Source: Treponema sp. (GTDB lineage: Bacteria; Spirochaetota; Spirochaetia; Treponematales; Breznakiellaceae). Taken from it: a stretch of DNA of 14,745 bases. The stretch covers positions 1 through 14,745 of the forward strand of contig JAISGE010000168.1 of NCBI GenBank assembly GCA_031263265.1. Reading direction: 5' to 3'. Position 1 is the stretch's first letter, and every line of letters begins with the position of its first letter. A program made the position numbers and the translations under genes. This document shows positions 1 to 6,813 of this stretch, one piece after another. The notes beneath the pieces were generated by a model. That model was not told the origin of the DNA, made no database searches, and worked only from the letters and a program-made list of their open reading frames with translations.

Positions 1-137
1 AGAAACGGTATTATCCGGTGGAGTTATTAGGAATAAGCAACCGTGGAAAGACGGGGCATCTCCCTGAGGTAACGAAGCTGCTGCTTCAAAAGTATTATTT
101 TGCGGATGGTAAAGACCCCAGTTCGGCGGTCGCATAA
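1..137 (+). CDS. C-terminal fragment of an unknown protein (5' end outside window)
   Basis: The frame beginning at base 3 is open from the window edge to a TAA at 135-137 and encodes about 44 residues, including VELLGISNRGKTGHLPEVTK and the tail KDPSSAVA. The mix of charged and hydrophobic residues is protein-like, but I do not recognise the family. The gene ends 120 bp before the insertion sequence, with a run of nine G (141-149) just after the stop. It may be a short random frame, since other frames here are also partly open. Confidence 0.4.
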   Translation, partial: KRYYPVELLGISNRGKTGHLPEVTKLLLQKYYFADGKDPSSAVA

Positions 138-147
138 GAAGGGGGGG

Positions 148-252
148 GGTGAAATATTCGCTGATTAATTTCGGTCATTTTAGGGTGCAATTTTCCCTGA
201 CTATTGACAGCATCCTCAAATCCTTGTGTAGTTAATCAGTGATAATTTCACC
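148..252. repeat. Imperfect 21-bp inverted repeat enclosing 63 bp (MITE-like or hairpin)
   Basis: Bases 148-168 and the reverse complement of 232-252 match at 18 of 21 positions; both begin GGTGAAAT and end CTGATTAA. The 63 bp between them carry no gene, only a small AGGG/CCCT hairpin near 182-198. The structure could be a short non-autonomous element with terminal inverted repeats, or an imperfect hairpin downstream of the gene ending at 137. The right arm lies 5 bp from the IS end at 258. No target duplication is evident around the 105-bp unit. Confidence 0.5.
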
Positions 253-257
253 TTTAA

Positions 258-1131
258 GAGCCTGTTCAGTATCTTTACAAAATGCATAAACGGATGTATA
301 CCGGAATAAAACAACAGAAAAGGCGGAAATGGTATGAGAGCAATCTATCCAAGTGACATCACCCGGGAACAATTCTCCCTTATAGCATACGAACTGCAAT
401 CAGCCCGAAAGGCGACACACCCCCGAAAATACGACCTGTATGACCTTTTTTGCGCAGTTCTGTACGTCCTCAAAGAAGGCTGCACCTGGTGGGCTTGCCA
501 CACGATTTTCCTCAGTGGAACATTGTATACCCCTATTACCAAATATGGAGTGCGGCGGGAAAAAATGGCGAAGCCTCATTGTTTGACCGGGTTTTGCAGG
601 AACTGATCCTGTCCAGGCGGGTGATATGCGGACGGGAGCCGAAAACAACCATGGTAATCATAGATTCGAAAAGTATTAAAAACACGGATACGGCCGAAGA
701 AAAAGGATATGACGGGGGAAAAAAACTTCAGGGATAAAGCTGCACCCTGCCGTTGATACCAACGGCTTGCCTCATGCGGTTTGGGTGACCACGGCAAACG
801 TGAGCGACCGGGATGGAGCGGTTGAAATGATGAGTACATGTGCTCCAAACCTGTCAAAAGTCGTGAAAGTCTTATGCGACGGGGGTTACGGTGGGGAAAA
901 GTTTGCTAATGCCGTGAGGGTACTTATGGGAGCGGAAGTGGAGGTGGTGAAACGCAATGAACTGCATACCTTTGTGGTACTTCCTAAGTGGTGGGTGGTA
1001 GAGCGAACGTTTGGGTGGCTGGAAAAGTTTCACCGACTATGGAAGAACTGCGAACGGAAGCTACATAACACGCTACAAATGACGGTTCTTGCGTTTATAT
1101 CGCTGTTGCTAAAAAGATATTAAACAGGATC
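258..1131 (+). mobile_element. IS5-family insertion sequence, 874 bp, with terminal repeats and TAA duplication
   Basis: The left end GAGCCTGTTCA (258-268) and the reverse complement of the right end (1121-1131, GATCCTGTTTA) match at 9 of 11 positions. The trinucleotide TAA stands directly outside both ends (255-257 and 1132-1134), as expected for a 3-bp target duplication. The length and the DDE transposase inside fit the small IS5-family elements of the IS427-like group, many of which also start GAGCCTGTT. The stop codon of the transposase lies inside the right terminal repeat. The element sits in the 3' part of the minus-strand gene at 1120-1995. The ends look mobilisable, but the transposase is damaged. 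Confidence 0.85.
334..1123 (+). pseudogene. IS5-family DDE transposase, frame-disrupted
   Basis: The coding sequence is spread over three frames. Frame of 334: N-terminal domain MRAIYPSDITREQFSLI to GCTW. Frame shared with 495-737: LPHDFPQWNIVYPYYQIWS and IIDSKSIKN with the first catalytic Asp (663-665). Frame of 725-1123: GIKLHPAVDTNGLPHAVW, VLCDGGYGG with the second Asp (878-880), and VVERTFGWLEKFHRLWKNC with the catalytic Glu (1001-1003). Joined, it gives about 263 residues, normal for the family. The first break (about 490-494) lacks one base between GCTW and LPHDFP and shows no slippery motif, so it looks like a real lesion. The second break falls on a run of seven A (719-725), where a -1 slip restores KKTSGIKLHP, so it may be programmed frameshifting rather than damage. 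The catalytic triad is complete, but the gene as it stands probably does not make active protein. Confidence 0.92.
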
Positions 1132-1566
1132 TAACGGAATAAACGCGCATACTTCGAGTTTCAACGACTGGCTTATGGTCTTGCTTTCGGGGGTAAACCA
1201 TTTGAATTGATCGTCAAAATTAATGACCTGGTAATCCAATGTGGAACAATCGTATAAAAGTGCCAGGGATGCGTACTTGAACAGCGTAACGGTAAGATCC
1301 GCGTAAAAATAGGGACCCCCGGAGGTTTCCTGGGAATAATCCGCGCTGTGCGGGTCCATGAGGGGCGTAATTTTTATATCTTGGTGCGCTCTCAGGTAGA
1401 AGATAGGTACCACGCCCCCGTTGACCACTGCGCTAAACCATTCCGATTGATAGTTAAATCCAAGAGTAATAGTGGGGCCCACGCTGTGCGTGGTAAAGTC
1501 GTTGGAAAACGAATTCACCCGCTCCTTACCTAAGGCCTCTAAGGCAGGCATATTGAAAAAGCCCTT
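1120..1566 (-). pseudogene. C-terminal half of a broken secreted/outer-membrane-type protein, 3' end replaced by IS
   Basis: This is the same reading frame as 1567-1995, continuing past a TAA at 1567-1569. Its own first ATG is at 1551 (MPALEALGKERVNSFSND), but that codon lies inside what was one longer gene and has no convincing ribosome binding site. Alternating hydrophobic and polar residues rich in Tyr, Phe and Gly (ITLGFNYQSEWFSAVVNGG, YFYADLTVTLFKYASLALL) suggest beta strands of an outer-membrane barrel. The last residues, LDPV, are encoded by the IS end. Removing the IS and one TAA copy lets the frame continue as LKVKLSLINYTRI to a TGA at 216-218, so the IS apparently cut off the original C-terminus. 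The exact family is not recognised. Confidence 0.7.
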
Positions 1567-1995
1567 TTAAGTGCTGGTGTAATACTCGTAGTATAGCCCA
1601 CCACCGACCTTGAGTTGGACCCTCGGCCGGTTAAAGAAGGCGAACTCAAAGGGCGTGAGAAAGAGCGCAAAGGTCTTGTCTTCAACTGCGTTAATGGAGT
1701 CTTGGACGGTTTCGTCAAACTGCTCGTTCTTTGCGGTGTTGGAAAAACGGAGACGCACGTTTCCCGCGCTCTTAGGGGTGTAGTGATAACCGAGGGATAT
1801 ATCGGTTATGGAGCCGTCTTTCAGTACTTTGGGTGCCAAAGAAAAGGAGAATTTCTCCTGACTCTGTGTGGCAAGGGGGACGGCGAGTATCCAAAGGACC
1901 GCGGCAAAAAGGGATTTTGCCCGCAGCCCGATACCCGCCGCACGATTGAAAACCCGTATACAGGCGGCCAACCTGTCAGTGGTTTTTTGACTCAT
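1567..1995 (-). pseudogene. N-terminal half of a broken secreted/outer-membrane-type protein
   Basis: The frame begins at ATG 1995, preceded by a good ribosome site (GAGGAAG about 9 bases upstream), and encodes 142 residues. A hydrophobic stretch at about residues 27-45 (AKSLFAAVLWILAVPLATQSQ) is a likely signal sequence, though its N-region is long. What follows is beta-rich (KFSFSLAPKVLKDGSITDISLGYHY, VQLKVGGGLYYEYYTST), as in treponemal outer-membrane barrel or surface proteins. The frame is stopped by a single TAA (1567-1569), after which the same frame stays open for another 149 codons. This fits one roughly 290-residue gene with one nonsense mutation. The stop is TAA, so SelB-directed UGA decoding cannot rescue it. 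Its promoter region faces the lipoprotein gene at 2284. Confidence 0.72.
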
Positions 1996-2058
1996 GGTCT
2001 ATTCTTCCTCATTCATGCCGAATAGGGCGTTTGTACCTCCAAACAGGGTATTGTTTAC

Positions 2059-2121
2059 AGATTTTGGGTTACAGTCTAAAGATTTTTGGGCGAAGTCTTT
2101 AGATTTTGAGCCGTGAGCCAA
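2059..2121. repeat. Three 21-bp-phased imperfect direct repeats in a divergent promoter region
   Basis: AGATTTT begins at 2059, 2080 and 2101, exactly 21 bp (two helical turns) apart. The first two copies also share GG near the middle and AGTCT at offset 14; the third is more diverged. TCTAAAGA (2075-2082) and TCTTTAGA (2096-2103) also form an inverted repeat across the copies. The array lies 64 bp upstream of the minus-strand pseudogene start (1995) and about 160 bp upstream of the lipoprotein start (2284). A protein binding several times on one face of the helix would suit this spacing. The regulator is unknown. Confidence 0.55.
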
Positions 2122-2141
2122 AGACTGTTGTTTGCTCTGTA

Positions 2142-2171
2142 TTGGTTAAAAGCATGAAAATAGTGTAGTAT
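2142..2171 (+). promoter_or_regulatory. Candidate sigma-70-type promoter for the lipoprotein/ABC-F unit
   Basis: TTGGTT (2142-2147) and TAGTAT (2166-2171) are separated by 18 bp and stand about 110 bp upstream of the ATG at 2284. A second TATACT at 2270-2275 is too close to the start codon and lacks a -35 partner. The assignment is by pattern only. The rest of the 288-bp gap 1996-2283 holds the 21-bp repeats and no gene. Confidence 0.35.
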
Positions 2172-2283
2172 ACTTTGAAATGTTGCGTAAGTATTTTTTC
2201 AGCTTCTGCACTAAGTCAAAAAAAGTAAACCGGGCATTGCGGCTCCTAGTTTTTATGCTCCAATTCCGGTATACTAAGACCCT

Positions 2284-3639
2284 ATGATACATAGAAATAA
2301 CCGGTTTCTCTTTCCCCTCATGCTCTTGGCGCTAAGCAGCCTCACCTTGCTCTTGGGTTCTTGCGGTTCTAGACCTTTGGGATGGGGCATCTTACTATGG
2401 TTCCTGGAGGATCCTGCAGTGCCTTCCGGGACCGTGGTGCCGGTTTATCGCGAATCCAAGATCGAACAGGTTTGGGAGGCAGGTATCCCTGAAACCTACG
2501 GCTCCAATGCCGGTACTACCGTTAAGATTCCCTTTTCCAAACTTGAACTTTTGAAAAACAAACAGGCCGCCCAACACTTCGCCCAAACCTTTGCCCAGTT
2601 CGCGCAAACCTACGGGGAAACCTTGCAAGACGGGCTTCCTATACGAGATGCCCCGGATAACAGCGCCAAACGGGTGTACCGGCTCAGGCAGGGAGAGCTT
2701 ATCAAGGTCCTGTTTCAGGTTGAAGGGACTCAGGCCATAAGCAGTACCGGGAATCCCCTGCCTGGTCAGTGGTTTCAGGTTTTGACCGAAGACGGGACCC
2801 GGGGTTACTGTTTCTCCTATCGCCTGCGCCTCTTTGAACACGCCGGCGGCCCCTTGCAGCTTGTGCACGAAGTACAGGAAGAGGCGGATCCAGATATTGA
2901 ACGGGTTTTACAGCAAACCTGGTCCCCTGAGTCCTATGGAACCATGATTGCCTTAAAGAAAATAGACCTGGAAGAACTGTCCCGGCAGTGGCGCTTTGCG
3001 CCCGCAGAAGAACCCGGGCTTGCCCATATCTACGTACCTAACATAAACAAAACCTTTTCCTATACCGGCATCCGTGCCGAAGGGGATAGGTCCTGGCGCT
3101 TTGAAGGCGCCTCCCTTCAGATGCGCCTGCGCTCGGATACTTCCTTGGAGGTGCAGTTTACTGAAAGCGGTAGCGCGCTGCAGACCCTGCTTTTCCTGGC
3201 CCTTCCCTCGGATGTGGAGGATATCATCCGCCAGGAGCTTGCGCGGCGGGATCTGCTTTTCATGAGTATCTATAACCTGGGGCCGGTGTTCCGCAGCGAC
3301 AATTACGGGGTCCTTTCATTTTCTCAGGAAGGCAGGTTCTCCTGGACCGGCTATGAACGGCTCATTCCCTGGGTGATTCCCCAGGCTGCCCAAGGCAGCG
3401 GTACCTTGGTTATGGGGCTTTTTCTTGCCCCGGATCTCCAGCACCGCTATGACGGCGCTTTTTCCCTGTACCTTGACGGGCCTCTTAGGGGCCCTGACCA
3501 GAGGATCCACTTCTTATATACCCTTGAATCCCAAGGATTCCGCATTGAGTATGTACCGCCCTCCAACCTGGACGGGCTTACGGTTATGCGGCGGGCCGGG
3601 TCCCCTATGGTTATCTATTTTGCTAAGGCTGTGTCCTAG
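2284..3639 (+). CDS. Putative lipoprotein with bacterial SH3-like domain
   Basis: The product is 451 residues and is probably anchored in a cell-envelope membrane. Residues 1-27 form a lipoprotein signal: basic start (HRNNR), a Leu-rich core and lipobox LGSC with Cys27 as the lipidated residue. A bacterial SH3-like segment follows at about 115-185 (GLPIRDAPDNSAKRVYRLR ... GQWFQVLTEDGTRGYCFSYR), with the usual 'parameters of the environment' layout: a short variable loop, then W-x-x-V and G-x-x-G-Y. The remaining 260 residues are beta-rich, with several W/F-containing strands, and match no family I can name. SH3b domains usually bind cell-wall peptides or other proteins, so an envelope structural or sensing role is possible, but this is inference. 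The ribosome site before ATG 2284 is weak; this start is kept because it gives a complete lipoprotein signal. The ABC-F gene begins 3 bp after the stop, so the two are almost certainly co-transcribed. Confidence 0.85.
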   Translation: MIHRNNRFLFPLMLLALSSLTLLLGSCGSRPLGWGILLWFLEDPAVPSGTVVPVYRESKIEQVWEAGIPETYGSNAGTTVKIPFSKLELLKNKQAAQHFAQTFAQFAQTYGETLQDGLPIRDAPDNSAKRVYRLRQGELIKVLFQVEGTQAISSTGNPLPGQWFQVLTEDGTRGYCFSYRLRLFEHAGGPLQLVHEVQEEADPDIERVLQQTWSPESYGTMIALKKIDLEELSRQWRFAPAEEPGLAHIYVPNINKTFSYTGIRAEGDRSWRFEGASLQMRLRSDTSLEVQFTESGSALQTLLFLALPSDVEDIIRQELARRDLLFMSIYNLGPVFRSDNYGVLSFSQEGRFSWTGYERLIPWVIPQAAQGSGTLVMGLFLAPDLQHRYDGAFSLYLDGPLRGPDQRIHFLYTLESQGFRIEYVPPSNLDGLTVMRRAGSPMVIYFAKAVS

Positions 3640-3642
3640 ATT

Positions 3643-5616
3643 ATGGGTTTGATTCAGATTACCAAGGTTTCCCTCTCCTTTGGGGATCGGGATATCCTGC
3701 AAGACCTCAGCCTCTCCTTATCTGCAGGTTCCCGATCAAGTCTGGCCGGCGCTAATGGCTCAGGAAAATCCACCCTGATGAAGATCATTGCCGGTATTAT
3801 CAGCGGGGATTCAGGAGACCGGGCAGTACAGAAAGGCAGCCGAATCGCGTATCTTCCCCAGTCCGGCATTGTCTATCACGGCAGGACCCTGCGGGAAGAA
3901 GCGGAAACCGCCTATACCGGGATCATTACCCTGCTCCAAGACATGGAAGCCATTGGCCGTACCCTGGAAGGGGCAAGCCAGGACGACCGGAATACCGGAC
4001 GCTTACTGGAAGCCTACCACCTACTCCAAGATCAGGTAGACCAGTCCGGGTATTATCAGCGGGAGCAAACCATAGGGATAGTGCTCTCCGGCCTTGGCTT
4101 TCTTCCCACGGATATGGAGCGGGCCACCGAGGAGTTTTCCGGCGGATGGCAGATGCGTATTGCCCTGGCCAAGGTACTCCTGGAACATCCAGACCTCTTG
4201 CTCTTGGACGAACCTACCAATTACTTGGACATTGAAGCCCGGGCCTGGCTTGAATCCTGGCTGCGTTCCTTTACCGGCGGCTATTTGCTGGTTTCCCATG
4301 ACCGGTACTTTCTGGACCAAACCATTACTGAGGTCTATGAACTCTTTCAGGGTAAGCTCACGCGGTACGGGGGAACCTACACGGAATACGAACACGTGCG
4401 GGACCAAGCCCTGGAAACCTTGATGAAACACTACGAGGCCCAGCAAGAGGAGATCGCCAAAGCAGAAGCCCTGATCCGCCGGTTCCGCTACAAGGCTAGC
4501 AAGGCCGCTATGGTCCAGGAACGGATAAAAAAACTGGAGAAGATGGAACGCATCGAGATCCCTGAATCCCTCAAGCATATCCACATCACCTTTCCCCCAC
4601 CCCCTCATGCAGGCCGGCTTGCCCTGAGTTTGGAAGGGCTAGGGAAACGCTATGGGAGCAGGCAGGTTCTTGCAGGGCTGGATCTGGTCTTGGAATCCGG
4701 GGAACGGCTGGTGGTGGTAGGCCGCAATGGTGCGGGAAAAACCACCTTGCTGCGGATCCTCTCCGGCAGCGACCAGGAATTTCAAGGAAGCCTCTGGTAT
4801 GGCGCGGGTGTTCAGCCCGGGTATTTTTCCCAAGATGCCGCGGAAACCCTCGGTGGTTCTGAAACCGTACTGGAATTCATGGAAGCCGCGGCCCCTACCC
4901 CGCTCTTCCCTAAGGTGCGGGACCTGCTGGGGGCCTTTTTGTTTCGGGGTGAAGACGTGTACAAGTCCCTCTCCGTACTTTCTGGAGGAGAAAAGAGCAG
5001 GCTTGCCCTGCTGAGAATGTTCCTCAAACCCATGAACCTCCTCATCCTGGATGAACCTACCAATCATCTGGACCTCTATTCTAAAGACATTCTGCTTGAC
5101 ACCCTGCAGGACTATACCGGAACCATCGTCTTTGTGTCCCATGATCGTTCTTTTATGGAGGCCTTATCCACGAAGACCCTGGAACTTTCCCCCCAAGGCC
5201 CCCGGCTGTTTTATGGGAATTATGGGTATTATCTGGACCGTCTTGCAGGAGAGGCAGGCCAGTCCCAGGACCTTAACCCCTCCCTTGAAGGTCCTCCTCT
5301 TGAGCGGCCGGTTCCGGTTTCGCCTATGCTTAGCGCAGCTACGCCCAGCGCAGCTGAATACCGGGAAAAAGAGAAACAGCGGCAGATCCAGATCCGGCGG
5401 CTTGAGCGGCATGAGGCAGAAATCCTCAAGGCCCTAGCGGCTCTTGAATCAACAAAGGCCCAGCTCGAAGGGGAATTGGCAAGTCCCGAAGTGTATCGTC
5501 ATGGGGACAATGCCCGGCGTGTTAAGGCCCAGTTGGACGAACTAAGTACGCACATCAACGATAAAACCCAGGAATGGGAAGCCGCCGCAGAGGAACTTGA
5601 ACGCGCACGAACCTGA
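3643..5616 (+). CDS. ABC-F family ATPase (Uup/YheS/EttA-like), two ATP-binding domains
   Basis: The product is 657 residues, soluble, without membrane segments. The first ATPase domain has Walker A GANGSGKST (36-44), signature FSGGWQMRIALAK and Walker B LLLLDEPTNYLD. The second has Walker A GRNGAGKTT, signature LSGGEKSRLALLRM and Walker B LLILDEPTNHLD. Between them is the Lys/Glu-rich linker typical of ABC-F proteins (about 255-310: HYEAQQEEIAKAEALIRRFR). A charged coiled-coil tail follows a low-complexity spacer (about residues 565-657), as in Uup-like members. ABC-F proteins act on the ribosome, in translation control, rescue or antibiotic protection, rather than in transport. Which role this one has cannot be read from the sequence. 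Start ATG 3643 lies 3 bp after the lipoprotein stop, which indicates translational coupling. It ends 7 bp from the convergent wzz-type gene. Confidence 0.95.
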   Translation: MGLIQITKVSLSFGDRDILQDLSLSLSAGSRSSLAGANGSGKSTLMKIIAGIISGDSGDRAVQKGSRIAYLPQSGIVYHGRTLREEAETAYTGIITLLQDMEAIGRTLEGASQDDRNTGRLLEAYHLLQDQVDQSGYYQREQTIGIVLSGLGFLPTDMERATEEFSGGWQMRIALAKVLLEHPDLLLLDEPTNYLDIEARAWLESWLRSFTGGYLLVSHDRYFLDQTITEVYELFQGKLTRYGGTYTEYEHVRDQALETLMKHYEAQQEEIAKAEALIRRFRYKASKAAMVQERIKKLEKMERIEIPESLKHIHITFPPPPHAGRLALSLEGLGKRYGSRQVLAGLDLVLESGERLVVVGRNGAGKTTLLRILSGSDQEFQGSLWYGAGVQPGYFSQDAAETLGGSETVLEFMEAAAPTPLFPKVRDLLGAFLFRGEDVYKSLSVLSGGEKSRLALLRMFLKPMNLLILDEPTNHLDLYSKDILLDTLQDYTGTIVFVSHDRSFMEALSTKTLELSPQGPRLFYGNYGYYLDRLAGEAGQSQDLNPSLEGPPLERPVPVSPMLSAATPSAAEYREKEKQRQIQIRRLERHEAEILKALAALESTKAQLEGELASPEVYRHGDNARRVKAQLDELSTHINDKTQEWEAAAEELERART

Positions 5617-5623
5617 GCGCGTA

Positions 5624-6601
5624 TTATTGATGCAATTTTAATTTAGCGAGAACTTCTGGATCCTGCCTAAGCATGGCAATAGCGTTTACTATAAACGCGA
5701 GGAGTATAGCAAAAAATGCCGCAGCAAACGTACCAATGATACAAATCAAACCCCGACTAGGCCCTGATTTTTGGTCAGGCACATCGGCCAATTCCAGAAT
5801 TTGAAACACCGGTTTTTCACTAGCCATAAGTACTTTTAACAATTCATATTGTACTTTCAGTTGGGTGTACATCTCTTTTTGGGCGCTCAGTTCAAGGTTA
5901 ATACGATTTAATTCCAGGGTAATCTTTGAGATAGAACCTATTATAGCAGACTGCTCAAGTCGATGACTCTCAGCCTCCAGTTCTTGTATTGCGGTATAAA
6001 CAGCGGTAATGTTTTTTTCCAGGTTATCCTTTTCCCGTTTATTTTTATCGATTCCCAGTTCATCAAAACGTTTGTCCAAATAGCCAATACAGAAATTGAC
6101 CACGGATTGGGCAAACTGCGGATCTATATCGGTAAAACTGATACTGAGAACTCCTGTTTTCTCATCATACGCGGCGACTAGTCTTTTCTTGAGCACTTTC
6201 CGGCTTTCTGTACGGGGATGTTTCTTGATCTTATACCGTTCGATGAGCTTGAACTTATCCACCACCGTATCCATCATATAATTTGAATTGACTAGATAAA
6301 CCATAAGCTGGCTAACGTTATTTTTGCCTGTATTGATACCGGCGAGTTCTGCTAAACTGCCGAATCCACCGGCATTAAATAGGGAGGATATCCCTCCTTT
6401 AGCAGAAGAGGTATCGTTGATCAGCATCAAGGCGCTTGGGGTATATGTATTGGGAAGGGGGGAAGTATCTGGAGATAGTAGGAGTGAAATAAGGGAAAAC
6501 CCGATAAGTCCTATCATGGCAAAACCGGTTATGCTTATAATCAGTATTTTCCTGCGCCAGAGTACCGCGAATAAATCAATGAGTCTGACTTCATCATCCA
6601 T
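5624..6601 (-). CDS. Wzz/GumC-type polysaccharide chain-length determinant protein
   Basis: The product is 325 residues. It starts with a short cytoplasmic segment (MDDEVRLIDLFAVLWRRK), then a first membrane helix (about 19-42), a long periplasmic part with coiled coil (about 175-255: KREKDNLEKNITAVYTAIQE), a Pro-containing stretch (DVPDQKSGPSRG) and a second membrane helix (about 284-311). This is the architecture of the Wzz/polysaccharide co-polymerase family, which sets chain length of O-antigen, capsule or exopolysaccharide at the inner membrane. No tyrosine-kinase domain is fused. No polymerase or glycosyltransferase gene is next to it, so the polysaccharide is unknown. The start at 6601 has no strong ribosome site. 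A 9-bp inverted repeat lies directly upstream (6608-6646). Confidence 0.88.
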   Translation of the reverse strand: MDDEVRLIDLFAVLWRRKILIISITGFAMIGLIGFSLISLLLSPDTSPLPNTYTPSALMLINDTSSAKGGISSLFNAGGFGSLAELAGINTGKNNVSQLMVYLVNSNYMMDTVVDKFKLIERYKIKKHPRTESRKVLKKRLVAAYDEKTGVLSISFTDIDPQFAQSVVNFCIGYLDKRFDELGIDKNKREKDNLEKNITAVYTAIQELEAESHRLEQSAIIGSISKITLELNRINLELSAQKEMYTQLKVQYELLKVLMASEKPVFQILELADVPDQKSGPSRGLICIIGTFAAAFFAILLAFIVNAIAMLRQDPEVLAKLKLHQ

Positions 6602-6607
6602 ATTTGG

Positions 6608-6646
6608 AATATAGTATGGCGATTTATGAAGGGATTGTACTATATT
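6608..6646. repeat. 9-bp perfect inverted repeat upstream of the wzz-type gene
   Basis: AATATAGTA (6608-6616) and TACTATATT (6638-6646) are perfect inverted copies separated by 21 bp. They begin 6 bp upstream of the minus-strand start codon at 6601. The minus-strand reading contains TATAGT, which could be a -10 box, but no convincing -35 is visible. This may be an operator, or chance in AT-rich sequence. The rest of the 212-bp gap up to 6813 shows no gene. Confidence 0.35.
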
Positions 6647-6813
6647 ACACTATTTAGCAGTGATAGGGGATAAGCAGAAGGCAAACGAAGCAAAAAATAC
6701 GATAGTTCTATTTTTATAGCATATTTTGATAGAAATACGTGAATGTATAACCTATTCTCATAAGGGTTAACGGGGCAAAAGCAGCACCGATTTAAACGTG
6801 ATAAGGAGTATAT

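Noticed and set aside
141..149. Run of nine G as a phase-variation tract
   Set aside because: It lies after the stop of the upstream fragment and has no promoter or gene start in suitable position on either strand.
1567..1569. Stop codon in the minus-strand gene as a recoded selenocysteine site
   Set aside because: The codon is TAA, not TGA, so SelB-dependent decoding does not apply.
4021..4608. 195-residue minus-strand open frame inside the ABC-F gene
   Set aside because: Antisense to conserved ATPase motifs; no independent start signals or domain.
5331..5356. Short repeat AGCGCAGCT in the ABC-F gene
   Set aside because: It encodes an Ala/Ser/Pro-rich spacer before the coiled coil; two copies only, explained by low-complexity coding.
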